DNA of 64,000 bases from Flavobacterium limnophilum (GCF_027111315.2 NZ_CP114289.2:1550001-1614000), one strand, 5' to 3'. Positions 9,758-19,065 are shown, counted from the first letter of the stretch. Numbers and translations are program-made. Notes: a model not told the origin generated them from the letters alone.

Positions 9758-9780
9758 TGGTCTTAATTTTAACTGATTAT

Positions 9781-9810
9781 ACCTGACAGGTTTTCAAAAC
9801 CTGTCAGGTC
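9781..9810. repeat. Short palindromic intergenic repeat
   Basis: Perfect inverted repeat ACCTGACAGGTTTT / AAAACCTGTCAGGT around a single C. Palindromes of this AACCTGTCAGGT type are scattered through Flavobacteriia genomes. There is no adjacent T run, so it is not a typical terminator. Confidence 0.7.
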
Positions 9811-9842
9811 TGAAGAATAGCTAGATTTGCCGATGACTAAAA

Positions 9843-10337
9843 CTATTTCTTCCCTATTTCAATTATTTCCAAATCTTTTATTTTGTCGCCGTCAATCACG
9901 AAACGCAGCATCGTTCTCACTTGATGAAAACCACTTTTTCCGGCAGCTCCAGGATTCATGTGCAGGAGATTGTGCTTCTTGTCGAACATCACTTTGAGGA
10001 TATGCGAATGCCCGCAAATAAACAATTTTGGCGGGTTTGCAGTCATTTCTGCTTTAATATTTGGATTGTATTTCCCGGGATAACCGCCAATATGGGTAAT
10101 CCAGACATCGACGCCTTCACACATAAACCGATTGTGCAAAGGGAATTCCATTCTGGCTTTGTCGTCGTCGATGTTGCCGTAAACAGCTCGTAAAGGTTTC
10201 ATTTTTTTTATGGTATCGGTCACCACCAAATCACCAATATCACCAGCGTGCCAAACTTCGTCAGCTTGTGCCACATACTTCAAAATCGTGTCGTCAATAT
10301 GACTGTGGGTGTCGGACAGGAGGAGGATTTTTTTCAT
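9843..10337 (-). CDS. YfcE/MJ0936-type metallophosphodiesterase
   Basis: 164 residues carrying all metal-binding motifs of the calcineurin-like phosphoesterase fold: SDTHSH (residues 8-13), GDIGD (32-36), YGNIDDD, and the C-terminal FICGHSH. Small one-domain members such as YfcE and MJ0936 hydrolyse phosphodiesters with two divalent metals in the cytosol; the physiological substrate is not known. It stands alone between repeats, transcribed towards the DUF4293 gene. Confidence 0.88.
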   Translation of the reverse strand: MKKILLLSDTHSHIDDTILKYVAQADEVWHAGDIGDLVVTDTIKKMKPLRAVYGNIDDDKARMEFPLHNRFMCEGVDVWITHIGGYPGKYNPNIKAEMTANPPKLFICGHSHILKVMFDKKHNLLHMNPGAAGKSGFHQVRTMLRFVIDGDKIKDLEIIEIGKK

Positions 10338-10340
10338 AGG

Positions 10341-10364
10341 GTCATTGCGAGGAACGAAGCAATC
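10341..10364. repeat. Single arm of a GTCATTGCGAGG palindromic repeat
   Basis: The sequence starting GTCATTGCGAGGAACGAAGC is identical to the left arm of the full hairpin at 52596-52680, but no matching right arm is present here. It is a half copy of an interspersed palindrome. Confidence 0.75.
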
Positions 10365-10540
10365 TCATTCCGCTATTTTTTAACAACAGCAAAGTTATTA
10401 TTTAAGACGAAAGATTAACACTTTTCGAATTTAGATTTTCGGATATAATTTATGGAAACTTTAAAACATATCTAGTCCTATACAACAAACATTCTTTGTA
10501 AATTTGCCATTCAAATGTGTAATCTGGTTTCTTTCAGAAT

Positions 10541-10575
10541 CTGAAATCTGAAATCTGAAATCTGAAATCTGAAAT
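10541..10575. repeat. Five perfect tandem heptamers CTGAAAT upstream of truA
   Basis: Five consecutive copies of CTGAAAT fill the last bases before the truA start (10582), followed by a degenerate CTAAAC. Similar but degenerate AATCTGAAATC stretches lie upstream of the methyltransferase gene (5877-5910) and of the ABC exporter gene (11350-11378). Confidence 0.9.
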
Positions 10576-10581
10576 CTAAAC

Positions 10582-11319
10582 TTGAGGTATTTTATAAAAC
10601 TGGCTTATAACGGAACCAATTATCACGGATGGCAATACCAGCCCAATGCTTCGTCCGTGCAGGAAACCCTGAACAAGGCGGTTTCGGTAATCTTGAATAC
10701 CGACATCAATCTTATGGGCGCAGGACGAACTGATACTGGAGTACACGCCAAGGAAATGTACGCCCATTTTGATTTTGAAAAACCTTTTGACATAAAAAGC
10801 AGCATACACAAACTCAATTCTTATTTGCCCAAAGACATTGTGGTCTATGACATTATTCCTGTTCACGACGAAGCCCACGCCCGTTTTGATGCCAAGAAAA
10901 GAACCTACGAATACCACGTCAACAGCTTCAAGGATGCTTTTTTGCAGGACGGAAGCTGGTATTTCCACCAAGAATTGGATTTGGATTTGATGAATGAAGC
11001 CTCAAAATTGTTGTTTGACCATATTGATTTTCAATGTTTTTCCAAGGTAAATACTGATGTTAACACCTTCGATTGCACTATATTTGAAGCTTATTGGAAG
11101 CAAGAAAACAACCAAATTGTATTCACTATTTCGGCCAATCGTTTCCTGCGCAACATGGTTCGCGCCATTGTCGGAACATTGGTAAACGTTGGCTTGCATA
11201 AGATTACGCTAGACAATTTCAACGAAATCATTAAAAGCAAGAATCGGGAGAAAGCCGGTTTTTCGGTTCCGGCCCAAGGATTGTATTTGACCAAAATTGA
11301 ATACGATTACCTAAAATAA
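10582..11319 (+). CDS. truA: tRNA pseudouridine(38-40) synthase TruA
   Basis: 245 residues, normal for TruA. Starts at TTG with MRYFIKLAYNGTNYHGWQYQ, the conserved family N-terminus, so this start is preferred despite not being ATG. The catalytic aspartate lies in GAGRTDTGVHA (residues 47-57); the C-terminal RFLRNMVRAIVGTLVNVG helix is also conserved. TruA makes pseudouridine at positions 38-40 of tRNA anticodon arms. The upstream region consists of CTGAAAT heptamers; a TAAATTTG -7-like box lies at 10499-10506. The ABC exporter gene follows after 66 bases. Confidence 0.95.
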   Translation: MRYFIKLAYNGTNYHGWQYQPNASSVQETLNKAVSVILNTDINLMGAGRTDTGVHAKEMYAHFDFEKPFDIKSSIHKLNSYLPKDIVVYDIIPVHDEAHARFDAKKRTYEYHVNSFKDAFLQDGSWYFHQELDLDLMNEASKLLFDHIDFQCFSKVNTDVNTFDCTIFEAYWKQENNQIVFTISANRFLRNMVRAIVGTLVNVGLHKITLDNFNEIIKSKNREKAGFSVPAQGLYLTKIEYDYLK

Positions 11320-11385
11320 ATAGACAATAGAAATTAGATTTTAAAAGTAAATCTAAAATCAGAAATCTAAATCTAAACTTTTTAA

Positions 11386-13140
11386 ATGAAAGCAAAAGCA
11401 TTCGATACTAGATTATTCAAGAGAATATTAAAATACACCAAGCCTTACCAATCGAGATTCAATTTCGTGGTGGTTTTTGCCATTTCGTTGTCGATTTTTG
11501 CGGCATTGCGACCTTATTTATTGAAGGAAACCGTGGACGGTTACATCAAGACACAAGATAAATTCGGGCTTTTACTTTATGTTAGCCTGATGGGGTTTGT
11601 GCTTCTATTGGAGGTATTCTCCCAGTTTTTCTTCGTGTATTGGGCTAACTGGCTCGGGCAGGACATCGTAAAAGACATTAGAACCAAAATGTTTCGACAC
11701 ATCTTGAGTTTCAAAATGAGGTATTTTGACAATGTGCCCGTGGGACAACTCGTGACGCGCTCCGTTTCCGACATTGAGGCCATTGCCCGCATTTTTAGCC
11801 AAGGTTTGTTCATGATTATCAGTGACATGATGAAAATGGTCGTGGTGCTGCTTTTTATGTTCTATATGAACTGGAAACTCACCTGGATCGTGATTGTGGC
11901 CATGCCGATATTGGTTTATTTTACTCGAATATTCCAAAAGAAAATGCAAATCGCTTTTGAAGAAGTGCGTACCCAAATTGCCAACATGAATTCCTTCGTG
12001 CAGGAACGGGTTACTGGAATGAAAATTGTGCAACTGTTCAATCGCGAAGACATTGAATTCGAAAAATTCAAGTCCATCAACGACAAGCACAACAAGGCTT
12101 GGATAAAAACCATCTTGTACAACTCCATCTTCTTCCCCATTGCCGACATTATTTCGTCCTTGACCCTTGGTTTCATTGTATTATACGGTGGATTCAAAAT
12201 ATTGAATGGTGATAATTTCACGACACTGGGAGATTTGTTTTCCTATACCATGTTCATCGGAATGTTGTTCAATCCGCTACGTCAAATTGCGGATAAATTC
12301 AACGAGATGCAACTGGGAATGATTGCTGCCAATCGTGTTTTTGACATTCTCGACACCCAAGACCAAATTCAGGATACGGGAACGGTTGAAGCCCCAATTT
12401 TTAAAGGAGACATTCAATTCAAGGACGTTCATTTTGGCTATATTGCCAACGAAGAAGTGATAAAAGGAATAGATTTAGATGTAAAAGCTGGCGAAACCAT
12501 TGCCATTGTGGGATCTACGGGTGCCGGAAAATCGACCATCATCAATTTGCTGAACCGTTTTTACGAAATCAACAGCGGGAAAATTTATATTGACGAACAC
12601 GACATCGAAAACTACACCTTGAGTTCGCTTAGAAAGCAAATTGCGGTGGTCTTGCAGGACGTTTTCCTTTTTGCCGACACCATATTCAACAACATCACGC
12701 TGAACAATCCCGATATTTCCCGGGAACAGGTTTTGGCTGCCGCCAAGAAAATTGGCGTCCACAAATTCATCATGAGTTTGCCCGACAATTATGATTTTGA
12801 CGTGAAGGAACGCGGCGTAATGCTGTCTTCGGGACAACGCCAATTGATTGCTTTTCTGCGTGCTTACGTGAGCAATCCGAGTATTTTGATTCTGGACGAA
12901 GCCACTTCTTCCATCGATACGTATTCGGAAGAATTGATTCAAAAAGCTACCGAAACTATTACTAAAGGAAGAACTTCCATCGTGATTGCACACCGATTGG
13001 CCACCATCGTCAATGCCAACAAAATTGTGGTGATGGACAAAGGATTGATCGTGGAACAAGGAACCCACCAAGAGCTAATTTCGAAGGATGGAGGCTATTA
13101 TAAAAACTTGTACGACTCACAGTTTTCGATAGCCAATTAG
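11386..13140 (+). CDS. ABC-type exporter, fused permease and ATPase
   Basis: 584 residues: a six-helix transmembrane domain (about 25-315) followed by a nucleotide-binding domain with Walker A GSTGAGKST (~376), signature LSSGQRQ, Walker B ILILDEATSS and H-loop IAHRLAT. This is the half-transporter layout of the MsbA/multidrug exporter group, acting as a dimer in the inner membrane to export lipids or amphipathic drugs. The signature is LSSGQ rather than LSGGQ. The substrate cannot be told. Lies downstream of truA in the same direction. Confidence 0.9.
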   Translation: MKAKAFDTRLFKRILKYTKPYQSRFNFVVVFAISLSIFAALRPYLLKETVDGYIKTQDKFGLLLYVSLMGFVLLLEVFSQFFFVYWANWLGQDIVKDIRTKMFRHILSFKMRYFDNVPVGQLVTRSVSDIEAIARIFSQGLFMIISDMMKMVVVLLFMFYMNWKLTWIVIVAMPILVYFTRIFQKKMQIAFEEVRTQIANMNSFVQERVTGMKIVQLFNREDIEFEKFKSINDKHNKAWIKTILYNSIFFPIADIISSLTLGFIVLYGGFKILNGDNFTTLGDLFSYTMFIGMLFNPLRQIADKFNEMQLGMIAANRVFDILDTQDQIQDTGTVEAPIFKGDIQFKDVHFGYIANEEVIKGIDLDVKAGETIAIVGSTGAGKSTIINLLNRFYEINSGKIYIDEHDIENYTLSSLRKQIAVVLQDVFLFADTIFNNITLNNPDISREQVLAAAKKIGVHKFIMSLPDNYDFDVKERGVMLSSGQRQLIAFLRAYVSNPSILILDEATSSIDTYSEELIQKATETITKGRTSIVIAHRLATIVNANKIVVMDKGLIVEQGTHQELISKDGGYYKNLYDSQFSIAN

Positions 13141-13160
13141 ATAGTAAATTTTCAAATTGT

Positions 13161-13736
13161 ATGATGCAAATAGTAAGACAACCCGACAAATTGATAAAAA
13201 AAATTAGTATTTGCTTTCTAATTCTTTTCGCTCATTCTTGCATTCCATTAAAAATTGCTCCAAATATTGAAGGAGAAAAAATAGGTAATGCAAAAAAATT
13301 TAAAAAAGACCTTCCGAATTTTAATGGATTTATTTTTGAAGACACCAAGAATGCCAATGAATTTTACAATTTTATAAATGCTAAGTATAATTTAAAACAT
13401 ACATTCGTGGACTCAAATGTCCCAATTAGTATTAATAACAAAAGGTATTATTTATCTTTTTTTGAACGAGAGAGAACCACAAAAACATTAAATCTCATTC
13501 CAATCGCAATAGACGTTGCTGTAGAGTCAAAAGGGAATGATCCCCTTTTAGAAAATCTTTATACTTCTAGAAACGGCTCTTGGTATTTAATTCTTACAGT
13601 AACAGACCCCGAAATTAGAGATTGTTTGAATCCTAATTATCCGGAACATATTGAAATAGTAAATTACCTAAAAAAACTAAAAAATGAATATTTTTCAACA
13701 AATAATTACATTGAAGCCTATTTAAAAATGAAATAA
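13161..13736 (+). CDS. Predicted lipoprotein, function unknown
   Basis: 191 residues with a signal sequence of the lipoprotein type: hydrophobic KISICFLILFAHSC with a likely lipidated Cys at about residue 27. The mature part is Lys/Asn-rich, without recognisable motifs. Base composition is clearly more AT-rich than in the ABC exporter gene just upstream (20 bases away), which suggests an accessory gene. No homologous family is recognised. Confidence 0.6.
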   Translation: MMQIVRQPDKLIKKISICFLILFAHSCIPLKIAPNIEGEKIGNAKKFKKDLPNFNGFIFEDTKNANEFYNFINAKYNLKHTFVDSNVPISINNKRYYLSFFERERTTKTLNLIPIAIDVAVESKGNDPLLENLYTSRNGSWYLILTVTDPEIRDCLNPNYPEHIEIVNYLKKLKNEYFSTNNYIEAYLKMK

Positions 13737-13778
13737 AAAAATTTGTGATTTTTTACAAACTAATAAACTTATTAAACG

Positions 13779-13810
13779 TTTATTTTTTTTAAAATAAAAC
13801 CTTAATTTTG
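13779..13810 (+). promoter_or_regulatory. Candidate Bacteroidota-type promoter for lpd
   Basis: TTTA at 13779-13782, a 20-base spacer and TAATTTTG at 13803-13810 fit the Flavobacterium TTTG/TANNTTTG promoter with one mismatch in the -33 box. It lies about 90 bases before the lpd ATG. Confidence 0.45.
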
Positions 13811-13900
13811 CTTCCGAAAAAAATTTGAGAAAATAATTACTAGCACGAGCACTTGCAACTGCCATTTAACAATAAAAAAACAATTAAAAAAAACGCTGAA

Positions 13901-15289
13901 ATGAAATACGATATTATAGTTTTAGGAAGTGGCCCAGGCGGATATGTAACTGCCATTAGAGCTTCACAATTAGGCTTTAAAGTTGCCGTAATCGAAAAAG
14001 AAAACCTTGGTGGAATTTGTTTGAATTGGGGTTGTATCCCTACGAAAGCATTGTTGAAATCAGCACAGGTTTTTGATTACCTTAAACACGCTTCCGATTA
14101 CGGATTGACTGTTTCCTCATTTGACAAAGATTTCCCGGCCGTTATTCAACGTAGCCGTAATGTGGCTTCAGGAATGAGTAAAGGGGTTACTTTCTTGATG
14201 AAAAAAAATAAAATTGACGTTATCAATGGTTTTGGAAAAGTGAAACCGGGTAAAAAAATTGACGTTACCGATAAAGACGGAAAAGTTACTGAATTTTCTG
14301 CAGACCATATTATCATTGCTACCGGTGCTCGTTCTCGTGAGTTGCCAAACTTGCCACAAGATGGTGTTAAAGTAATTGGTTACAGACAAGCAATGTCCTT
14401 GCCTACCCAACCTAAAAAGATGATTGTGGTTGGTTCTGGAGCGATCGGAGTAGAATTTGCACATTTCTACAACTCTATGGGAACAGATGTTACCATCGTA
14501 GAATTCATGCCAAACGTAGTGCCTGTTGAAGACGAAGATATCTCAAAACAATTTGAAAAATCGTTGAAAAAAGCTGGAATTAAGGTAATGCTAAATTCAT
14601 CTGTAGAAAGAATCGATACTTCTGGTGCAGGAGTAAAAGCTTATGTAAAAACGGCCAAAGGAGAAGAAGTTTTGGAAGCCGACATCTTGTTGTCTGCTGT
14701 TGGAATCAAAACCAACATCGAAAACATCGGATTGGAAGAAGTGGGTATTGCTGTTGACCGTGATAAAATCTTGGTTAACGCTTACAACCAAACCAATATT
14801 CCTGGATATTACGCCATTGGTGACGTTACTCCGGGTCAGGCTTTGGCACACGTGGCTTCTGCCGAAGGAATCAACTGTGTGGAAAAAATTGCCGGTCTTC
14901 ACGTAGATCCAATCGATTACGGAAACGTTCCAGGTTGTACTTATGCAACACCCGAAATCGCTTCTGTAGGTTTGACTGAAAAGAAAGCTCTAGAATTAGG
15001 TTACGAAATCAAAGTGGGTAAATTCCCGTTCTCGGCATCCGGAAAAGCACAAGCTTCTGGAAATTCTGATGGTTTCGTGAAAGTAATTTTTGATGCCAAA
15101 TACGGCGAATGGTTGGGTTGCCACATGATTGGCGCTGGTGTTACGGATATGATTGCTGAGGCAGTGGTTGCTCGTAAACTGGAAACTACAGGTCACGAAA
15201 TCCTGAAATCAATTCACCCGCACCCAACAATGAGCGAAGCCGTTATGGAAGCCGTTGCTGATGCTTATGGTGAAGTAATTCACTTGTAA
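13901..15289 (+). CDS. lpd: Dihydrolipoyl dehydrogenase (E3)
   Basis: 462 residues from ATG 13901, which gives the FAD-binding GSGPGGYVTAIRA at the correct distance from the N-terminus. The redox-active pair sits in GGICLNWGCIPTKALLKS (two Cys five residues apart), the NAD-binding motif is VVGSGAIGVEFAHFY, and the C-terminal HPHPTMSEAVMEA supplies the His-Glu dyad. The flavoenzyme reoxidises dihydrolipoamide in the pyruvate, 2-oxoglutarate and branched-chain dehydrogenase complexes or the glycine cleavage system. Stands alone, with a hairpin terminator downstream. Confidence 0.97.
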   Translation: MKYDIIVLGSGPGGYVTAIRASQLGFKVAVIEKENLGGICLNWGCIPTKALLKSAQVFDYLKHASDYGLTVSSFDKDFPAVIQRSRNVASGMSKGVTFLMKKNKIDVINGFGKVKPGKKIDVTDKDGKVTEFSADHIIIATGARSRELPNLPQDGVKVIGYRQAMSLPTQPKKMIVVGSGAIGVEFAHFYNSMGTDVTIVEFMPNVVPVEDEDISKQFEKSLKKAGIKVMLNSSVERIDTSGAGVKAYVKTAKGEEVLEADILLSAVGIKTNIENIGLEEVGIAVDRDKILVNAYNQTNIPGYYAIGDVTPGQALAHVASAEGINCVEKIAGLHVDPIDYGNVPGCTYATPEIASVGLTEKKALELGYEIKVGKFPFSASGKAQASGNSDGFVKVIFDAKYGEWLGCHMIGAGVTDMIAEAVVARKLETTGHEILKSIHPHPTMSEAVMEAVADAYGEVIHL

Positions 15290-15331
15290 AATTAGCGTTC
15301 AGTCGCAGTTTGCAGACTTGAAATAAATATC

Positions 15332-15364
15332 AAATCCGTTTTGTGAAAGCAAAGCGGATTTTTT
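15332..15364 (+). terminator. Terminator after lpd, shared hairpin type
   Basis: AAATCCGTTTTG / CAAAGCGGATTT around TGAAAG, then a T run. The same hairpin recurs at 19126-19161 and 22893-22929. Confidence 0.82.
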
Positions 15365-15531
15365 ATGCGGTTTTGTATGGTAAATTTGTAGGAAATAAAA
15401 TATTTATTAGGATGATTTATAATCTTGATTCTGTATATTTGAAATGAAATAACACATAATGTTTATCACTACATTCTGGCCAAAATTGGAGAGCTTTACG
15501 TGATTATATTAAAAACATTTAAAACGAGTTA
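15359..15531. repeat. Leader repeat, copy 1
   Basis: Begins in the T run of the preceding terminator and shares blocks with copies 2 and 3: GGAAATAAAAT, TGTATATTTGAAATGAAAT, ATCACTACATTCT, AAAATTGGAG, TGATTATAT and AACGAGTTA. It directly precedes the frameshifted accessory gene. No promoter was proven, but TGTATATTTGAAA contains a TANNTTTG-like box. Confidence 0.65.
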
Positions 15532-15553
15532 GCAGACAGTTCAAACCTAAATT

Positions 15554-16986
15554 ATGAAAAGACTAATTTTAAGCATATTACTTTTTAATTTTATTAATTG
15601 CAATTCACAAATCTCGAAAGAATTAGAGATTTTTATTAAACCTTTTGAGGATTATAAAACTTTCAATGCAATGGATTGGAAAAATGATTCTATTTCAAAA
15701 TTGTTAAACAAAAAAGCAACTGAAGAAGAATTGGTTTATTTATCATTAAATGGTAAAAACACTTTCACGAAAGGAATTTCAATTGAAACGTAATAAATAG
15801 AAAAAGTAAAAAAGTATTTGATGTTTATGAAAATTTGATTGATTCAAAAGACTCATTAGTTTACTCCACGGGATGTTTATCAAGTAGGGCAAGTTTACCA
15901 AACTTTATGTTTCAACGTCTAACTTTCAATCCAAATTATTCAAAAGATGAAATAATTTCAAACAAAGAAATATTAGTTCATACAATCTTAAATAAAAATC
16001 CTATAAACATAAAATTACTGGAAAGTATAAATCATTGGATTCCAAAAAAAGAAGAGTTTTATGAACCAATAAGAAAAATTGTAGTAGACAATAGGTCTTC
16101 CTCCCTATTAGTTACTATTGCCAAATATAAAAAAGAAAGTGATGTTGAATTAATAAAAAGCTTTGGAATAGATGCTCTGCCTGCAATTGAAGAATTTCCA
16201 AACGAACAATTTAGAGAGATATTAGAAAAAAACATTAAGTTTGATGATTTTCAATATATGTTTGCTTTGGCTAAATCTTGTACTCCAGAAACGGTAAAAA
16301 CAGTTGAAAAAACTATTCAACTCAAAATTGAAAATTTAAAGAATGATGATTGTGGAAATATTTGTTTAAGTACAATTTACAATCAAATTGAAATGAATAA
16401 ATGTGAATTGTTTTATCCAGCATTAGAAAAATTGTGGTTGACAAATAAAATAATCTCATATAATATCTTGGATAATTATAAAAAAAGACATTCAAAAATA
16501 GAAACAAAAAAATTCCTATTTGATGGTTTAATGCTAAAAGGAAAAGCAGAAATTATTCATAAAAACATTTACGACGATAGTGATTTCGAAGAAAATATGG
16601 AAAGTGGTTTGACTTGGAACAAAGAAGCAAAATTAATCCATATTTTAAAGGAGTTAAAAAAATTATCTTACGAGGAATATTTAAAAGCTTTAGAAAATAA
16701 TATAATAGAAATTGAAGATTTAGATTTACCAAATTTTGTCGAAGAATTAAACGACAGTAAAAGTTTATTGATTGTTAAAAATTCATTCATTGAAAAACTT
16801 AAAATAAATAAAAGCGCTTATGGTTTGATATCAATAATGGAAGCAATTAAATTATTAAAAGATAAAGAAACTTTTAATAAAGGTTTTGAGGTTTTAAAAA
16901 CCAGAAAAGAAGAATTTAAAAAATTTCCTATTTGGGAAAAAGAGTTGAAAGATTTTCTAAAAGAAAACAACTTGATATTAGAATAA
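15554..16986 (+). pseudogene. Exported helical-repeat-like protein, broken by a frameshift
   Basis: Two adjacent frames appear to be one gene. The first (15554-15793, 79 residues) begins with a signal or lipoprotein peptide (MKRLILSILLFNFINCNSQI) and stops at 15791. The second frame is open from 15787 onwards and runs for about 400 residues to 16986; its first good start would be internal. A single missing base near 15780-15790 would join them into ~477 residues. The second part is Lys/Glu/Asn-rich and largely helical, perhaps HEAT-like, with no recognised family. Very AT-rich. It could be a real mutation or an assembly error. Confidence 0.6.
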
Positions 16987-17022
16987 AAAAACGTCTGTTA
17001 AAGCAAAGTATTTCATATCCAA

Positions 17023-17096
17023 TTAAACACTATGCAGAAAAACTTCTGCTGGAATGCAGAAAAACTTCTTTAGTTTTTGCGCCATTTTCAAGGTGA
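17023..17096 (-). pseudogene. higA-like antitoxin, 3' fragment cut off by the IS
   Basis: Read on the minus strand from the target duplication, this segment encodes KMAQKLKKFFCIPAEVFLHSV and a stop, exactly in frame with the N-terminal fragment ending REITL at 18443. Joining the two, with the 8-bp duplication counted once, gives a 118-residue HigA-type antitoxin with a normal C-terminus. Confidence 0.85.
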
Positions 17097-17150
17097 GACA
17101 CTATCCCAAAAAGTGTGTAAGTTTAAAAATATAGGGGTTTGATTTTTTAA

Positions 17151-18347
17151 TTAAAGTTGAACCCTTTTTTCAAATATAGTTAAGAACTGGTTGAGGATTA
17201 ATCCCCAGTTTTGGATTGGCATCGACCATTTTTTGGTTGCCTCTCTCAAAGCCAAATATACAGATTTTAAAACAGCTTCATCCGTTGGGAATGATAATTT
17301 GTTTTTAGTGTATTTTCTGATTTTACCATTGAGGTTTTCGATTAAATTTGTGGTGTAAATTATCTTTCTGATTTCTACTGGAAAGTCAAAGAATACGGTA
17401 AGTTCCTCCCAATTTTCTTCCCAGGATTTAATCGCATAAGGATATTTATTATTCCATTTTTTAGAAAAATCTCCCAGAGATGCTTTAGCAGCTTCTTTAG
17501 TTGGAGCATTGTAAATAAGCTTCATATCTGCCGAAAATTCCTTTTTATCTTTCCAAACCACATAACGAGCTGAGTTTCTAATTTGATGTACTACACAGAT
17601 TTGGGTTTGTGATTCTGGGAATACATTTTTGATAGTTTGCGTAAAACCATTTAGATTGTCAGTAGCAGTAATTAGTATATCTTCAACTCCTCTAGCTTTT
17701 AAATCTGTTAAAACGCCAAGCCAGAAACTAGCACTTTCATTCTTTCCTAGCCACATTCCAAGGACTTCTTTTTTACCTTCTCTATTAAGTCCAACGGCTA
17801 AATAGATGGTTTTATTGACTATTTTTGAGTTTTCTCTAACTTTAAAAACAATTCCGTCCATCCAGACTATCAGATAAACAGCCTCTAAAGGTCGGTTTTG
17901 CCAAGCAATAATATCACTCGAAACCGTGTCGGTTATCCTAGAAATAGTACTAGTGGAAACCTCAAAATTATAAACTTCTCTTATTTGTTCTTCGATGTCG
18001 CTATTGCTCATTCCTTTGGCATAGAGAGAGATTATTACGTTCTCTAAACCATCGAGCATATTTTGCCTTTTGGGCACAATTAAAGGGTTAAATGAGGCTT
18101 CTCGATCTCTGGGAACTTGAATCTGAGATTCGCCAAATGAGGTTTTTATTTTCTTGTTAGAAAAACCATTACGAGCATTGGATTTTGTAGTTTTCTCGTG
18201 CTTATCATAGCCTAAATGGGCGTCTAATTCGCCTTCGAGCATTTTCTCTATTCCTCGCTTTTGTAGTTGGGCTAAGAAGCCATAAAGGTCTTCGCCTGTT
18301 TTGAATTGCTTCAAAAATTCATCGGATAATAAATCTTCCTTTTTCAT
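17151..18347 (-). CDS. IS256-family transposase
   Basis: 398 residues, the usual length. Recognised as a mutator-type transposase by [12 protein letters not shown] (catalytic Asp164), TATDNLNGF (Asp230), the [13 protein letters not shown] segment and [18 protein letters not shown] (Glu337), giving the DDE triad with the family's long helical insertion before the Glu. It cuts and joins the IS ends. The gene is full length with no stops, so the element is probably active. Confidence 0.95.
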   Translation of the reverse strand: MKKEDLLSDEFLKQFKTGEDLYGFLAQLQKRGIEKMLEGELDAHLGYDKHEKTTKSNARNGFSNKKIKTSFGESQIQVPRDREASFNPLIVPKRQNMLDGLENVIISLYAKGMSNSDIEEQIREVYNFEVSTSTISRITDTVSSDIIAWQNRPLEAVYLIVWMDGIVFKVRENSKIVNKTIYLAVGLNREGKKEVLGMWLGKNESASFWLGVLTDLKARGVEDILITATDNLNGFTQTIKNVFPESQTQICVVHQIRNSARYVVWKDKKEFSADMKLIYNAPTKEAAKASLGDFSKKWNNKYPYAIKSWEENWEELTVFFDFPVEIRKIIYTTNLIENLNGKIRKYTKNKLSFPTDEAVLKSVYLALREATKKWSMPIQNWGLILNQFLTIFEKRVQL

Positions 18348-18370
18348 AAAATGTGTAAAATATTAAAATT

Positions 18371-18420
18371 AAGTAAAAAAAGTATTAGGGTTTGCACAAA
18401 CCCTAATACTTTTTTTACTT
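18371..18420. terminator. Perfect 24-bp-arm palindrome inside the IS end
   Basis: Arms of 24 bases (starting AAGTAAAAAAAGTATTAGGG) are perfect inverted copies separated by CA, with A/T tracts at the outer sides. It lies between the transposase start and the right terminal repeat, where it would stop transcription arriving from the disrupted higBA operon. Confidence 0.75.
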
Positions 18421-18442
18421 ACACACTTTATAGGATACTACC

Positions 18443-18733
18443 CAAGGTGATTTCACGCTTGCCGGAAAGAATGGCCGAAACGTGTCCTTTGCTCCCAATT
18501 AGGGGTTCCAAATCTTTGGCTTTCAAACCCATTTCCTCCATTTTGTATTTGATTACTTCCAAAGCATCCAATTCAGGCAGTTGATAGTGTTTGTCATCAT
18601 AATCTTTTACCAAAACCAGCAATAAATCCAGTTCATCACTTTCGGGCGAGTTGGGCGCAGCATGGAATATTTCCATCAATCGCAGGGAAGCTTTATTGTA
18701 ATCTTCTTCGGTTTTTAATACTTTCCAGTTCAT
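18443..18733 (-). pseudogene. higA-like antitoxin, 5' part, truncated by the IS
   Basis: Starts at ATG 18733, two bases after the end of the toxin gene. Residues ~55-97 carry the HigA helix-turn-helix (EEMGLKAKDLEPLIGSKGHVSAILSGKREITL). The frame enters the IS after REITL and stops a few codons later inside it (stop at 18428), so the product would lose about 17 C-terminal residues and gain about four from the IS. HigA antitoxins bind and neutralise HigB and repress their operon. Whether the shortened protein still works is open; the DNA-binding part is nearly complete. Confidence 0.85.
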
Positions 18734-18735
18734 GG

Positions 18736-19065
18736 TTATTCTTTTTTATAGTCTAAAATTACGGTATCAAAAGCAACCTTTTCCACATTAATTTTATCGT
18801 ATTCTTTGTGCGTTCCAAACCAAATCACGTAACAGGCGGTTTGCAAAAAATTAACGGAAACCACTAATCGAAAATCATTCCCTTTGATATTGAAAACAAC
18901 TCTTTCGTTGTTCACGATACTTGCATTTCCATACACTCGTTTGAGTTCATTGAAATTGTGAAAATCCCATTTTGAAAATTCATTGTACCAAATCAACAAT
19001 TGCGTTTTGGCAATTGGATATTTTTCGGTGTAAAACAAAATGGTTTTCTTTACAAGGACTTTCAT
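18736..19065 (-). CDS. HigB-type toxin (mRNA interferase)
   Basis: 109 residues, matching the HigB toxins paired with MNWK-type HigA antitoxins in Bacteroidota: starts MKVLVKKTILFYTEKYPIAKTQL and contains VVFNIKGNDFRLVVSVNF and CYVIWFGTHKEYDKI. These RelE-fold toxins cleave mRNA at the ribosome. The gene is first in the operon, as typical for higBA, and appears intact, while the antitoxin just downstream is interrupted by an IS. Confidence 0.85.
   Translation of the reverse strand: MKVLVKKTILFYTEKYPIAKTQLLIWYNEFSKWDFHNFNELKRVYGNASIVNNERVVFNIKGNDFRLVVSVNFLQTACYVIWFGTHKEYDKINVEKVAFDTVILDYKKE

Larger units (their letters stand above)
17097..18442 (-). mobile_element. Complete IS256-family insertion sequence, 1346 bp
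   Basis: Bounded by imperfect ~26-bp inverted repeats (left end GACACTATCCCAAAAAGTGT; the right end reads GGTAGTATCCTATAAAGTGT on the minus strand; both continue GTAAGT) and flanked by a perfect 8-bp direct repeat CAAGGTGA at 17089-17096 and 18443-18450. Size, ends and target duplication all suit the IS256 family. One intact transposase gene fills it. The element sits inside a higA-like antitoxin gene. Intact ends and a perfect duplication suggest a recent insertion. Confidence 0.93.
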
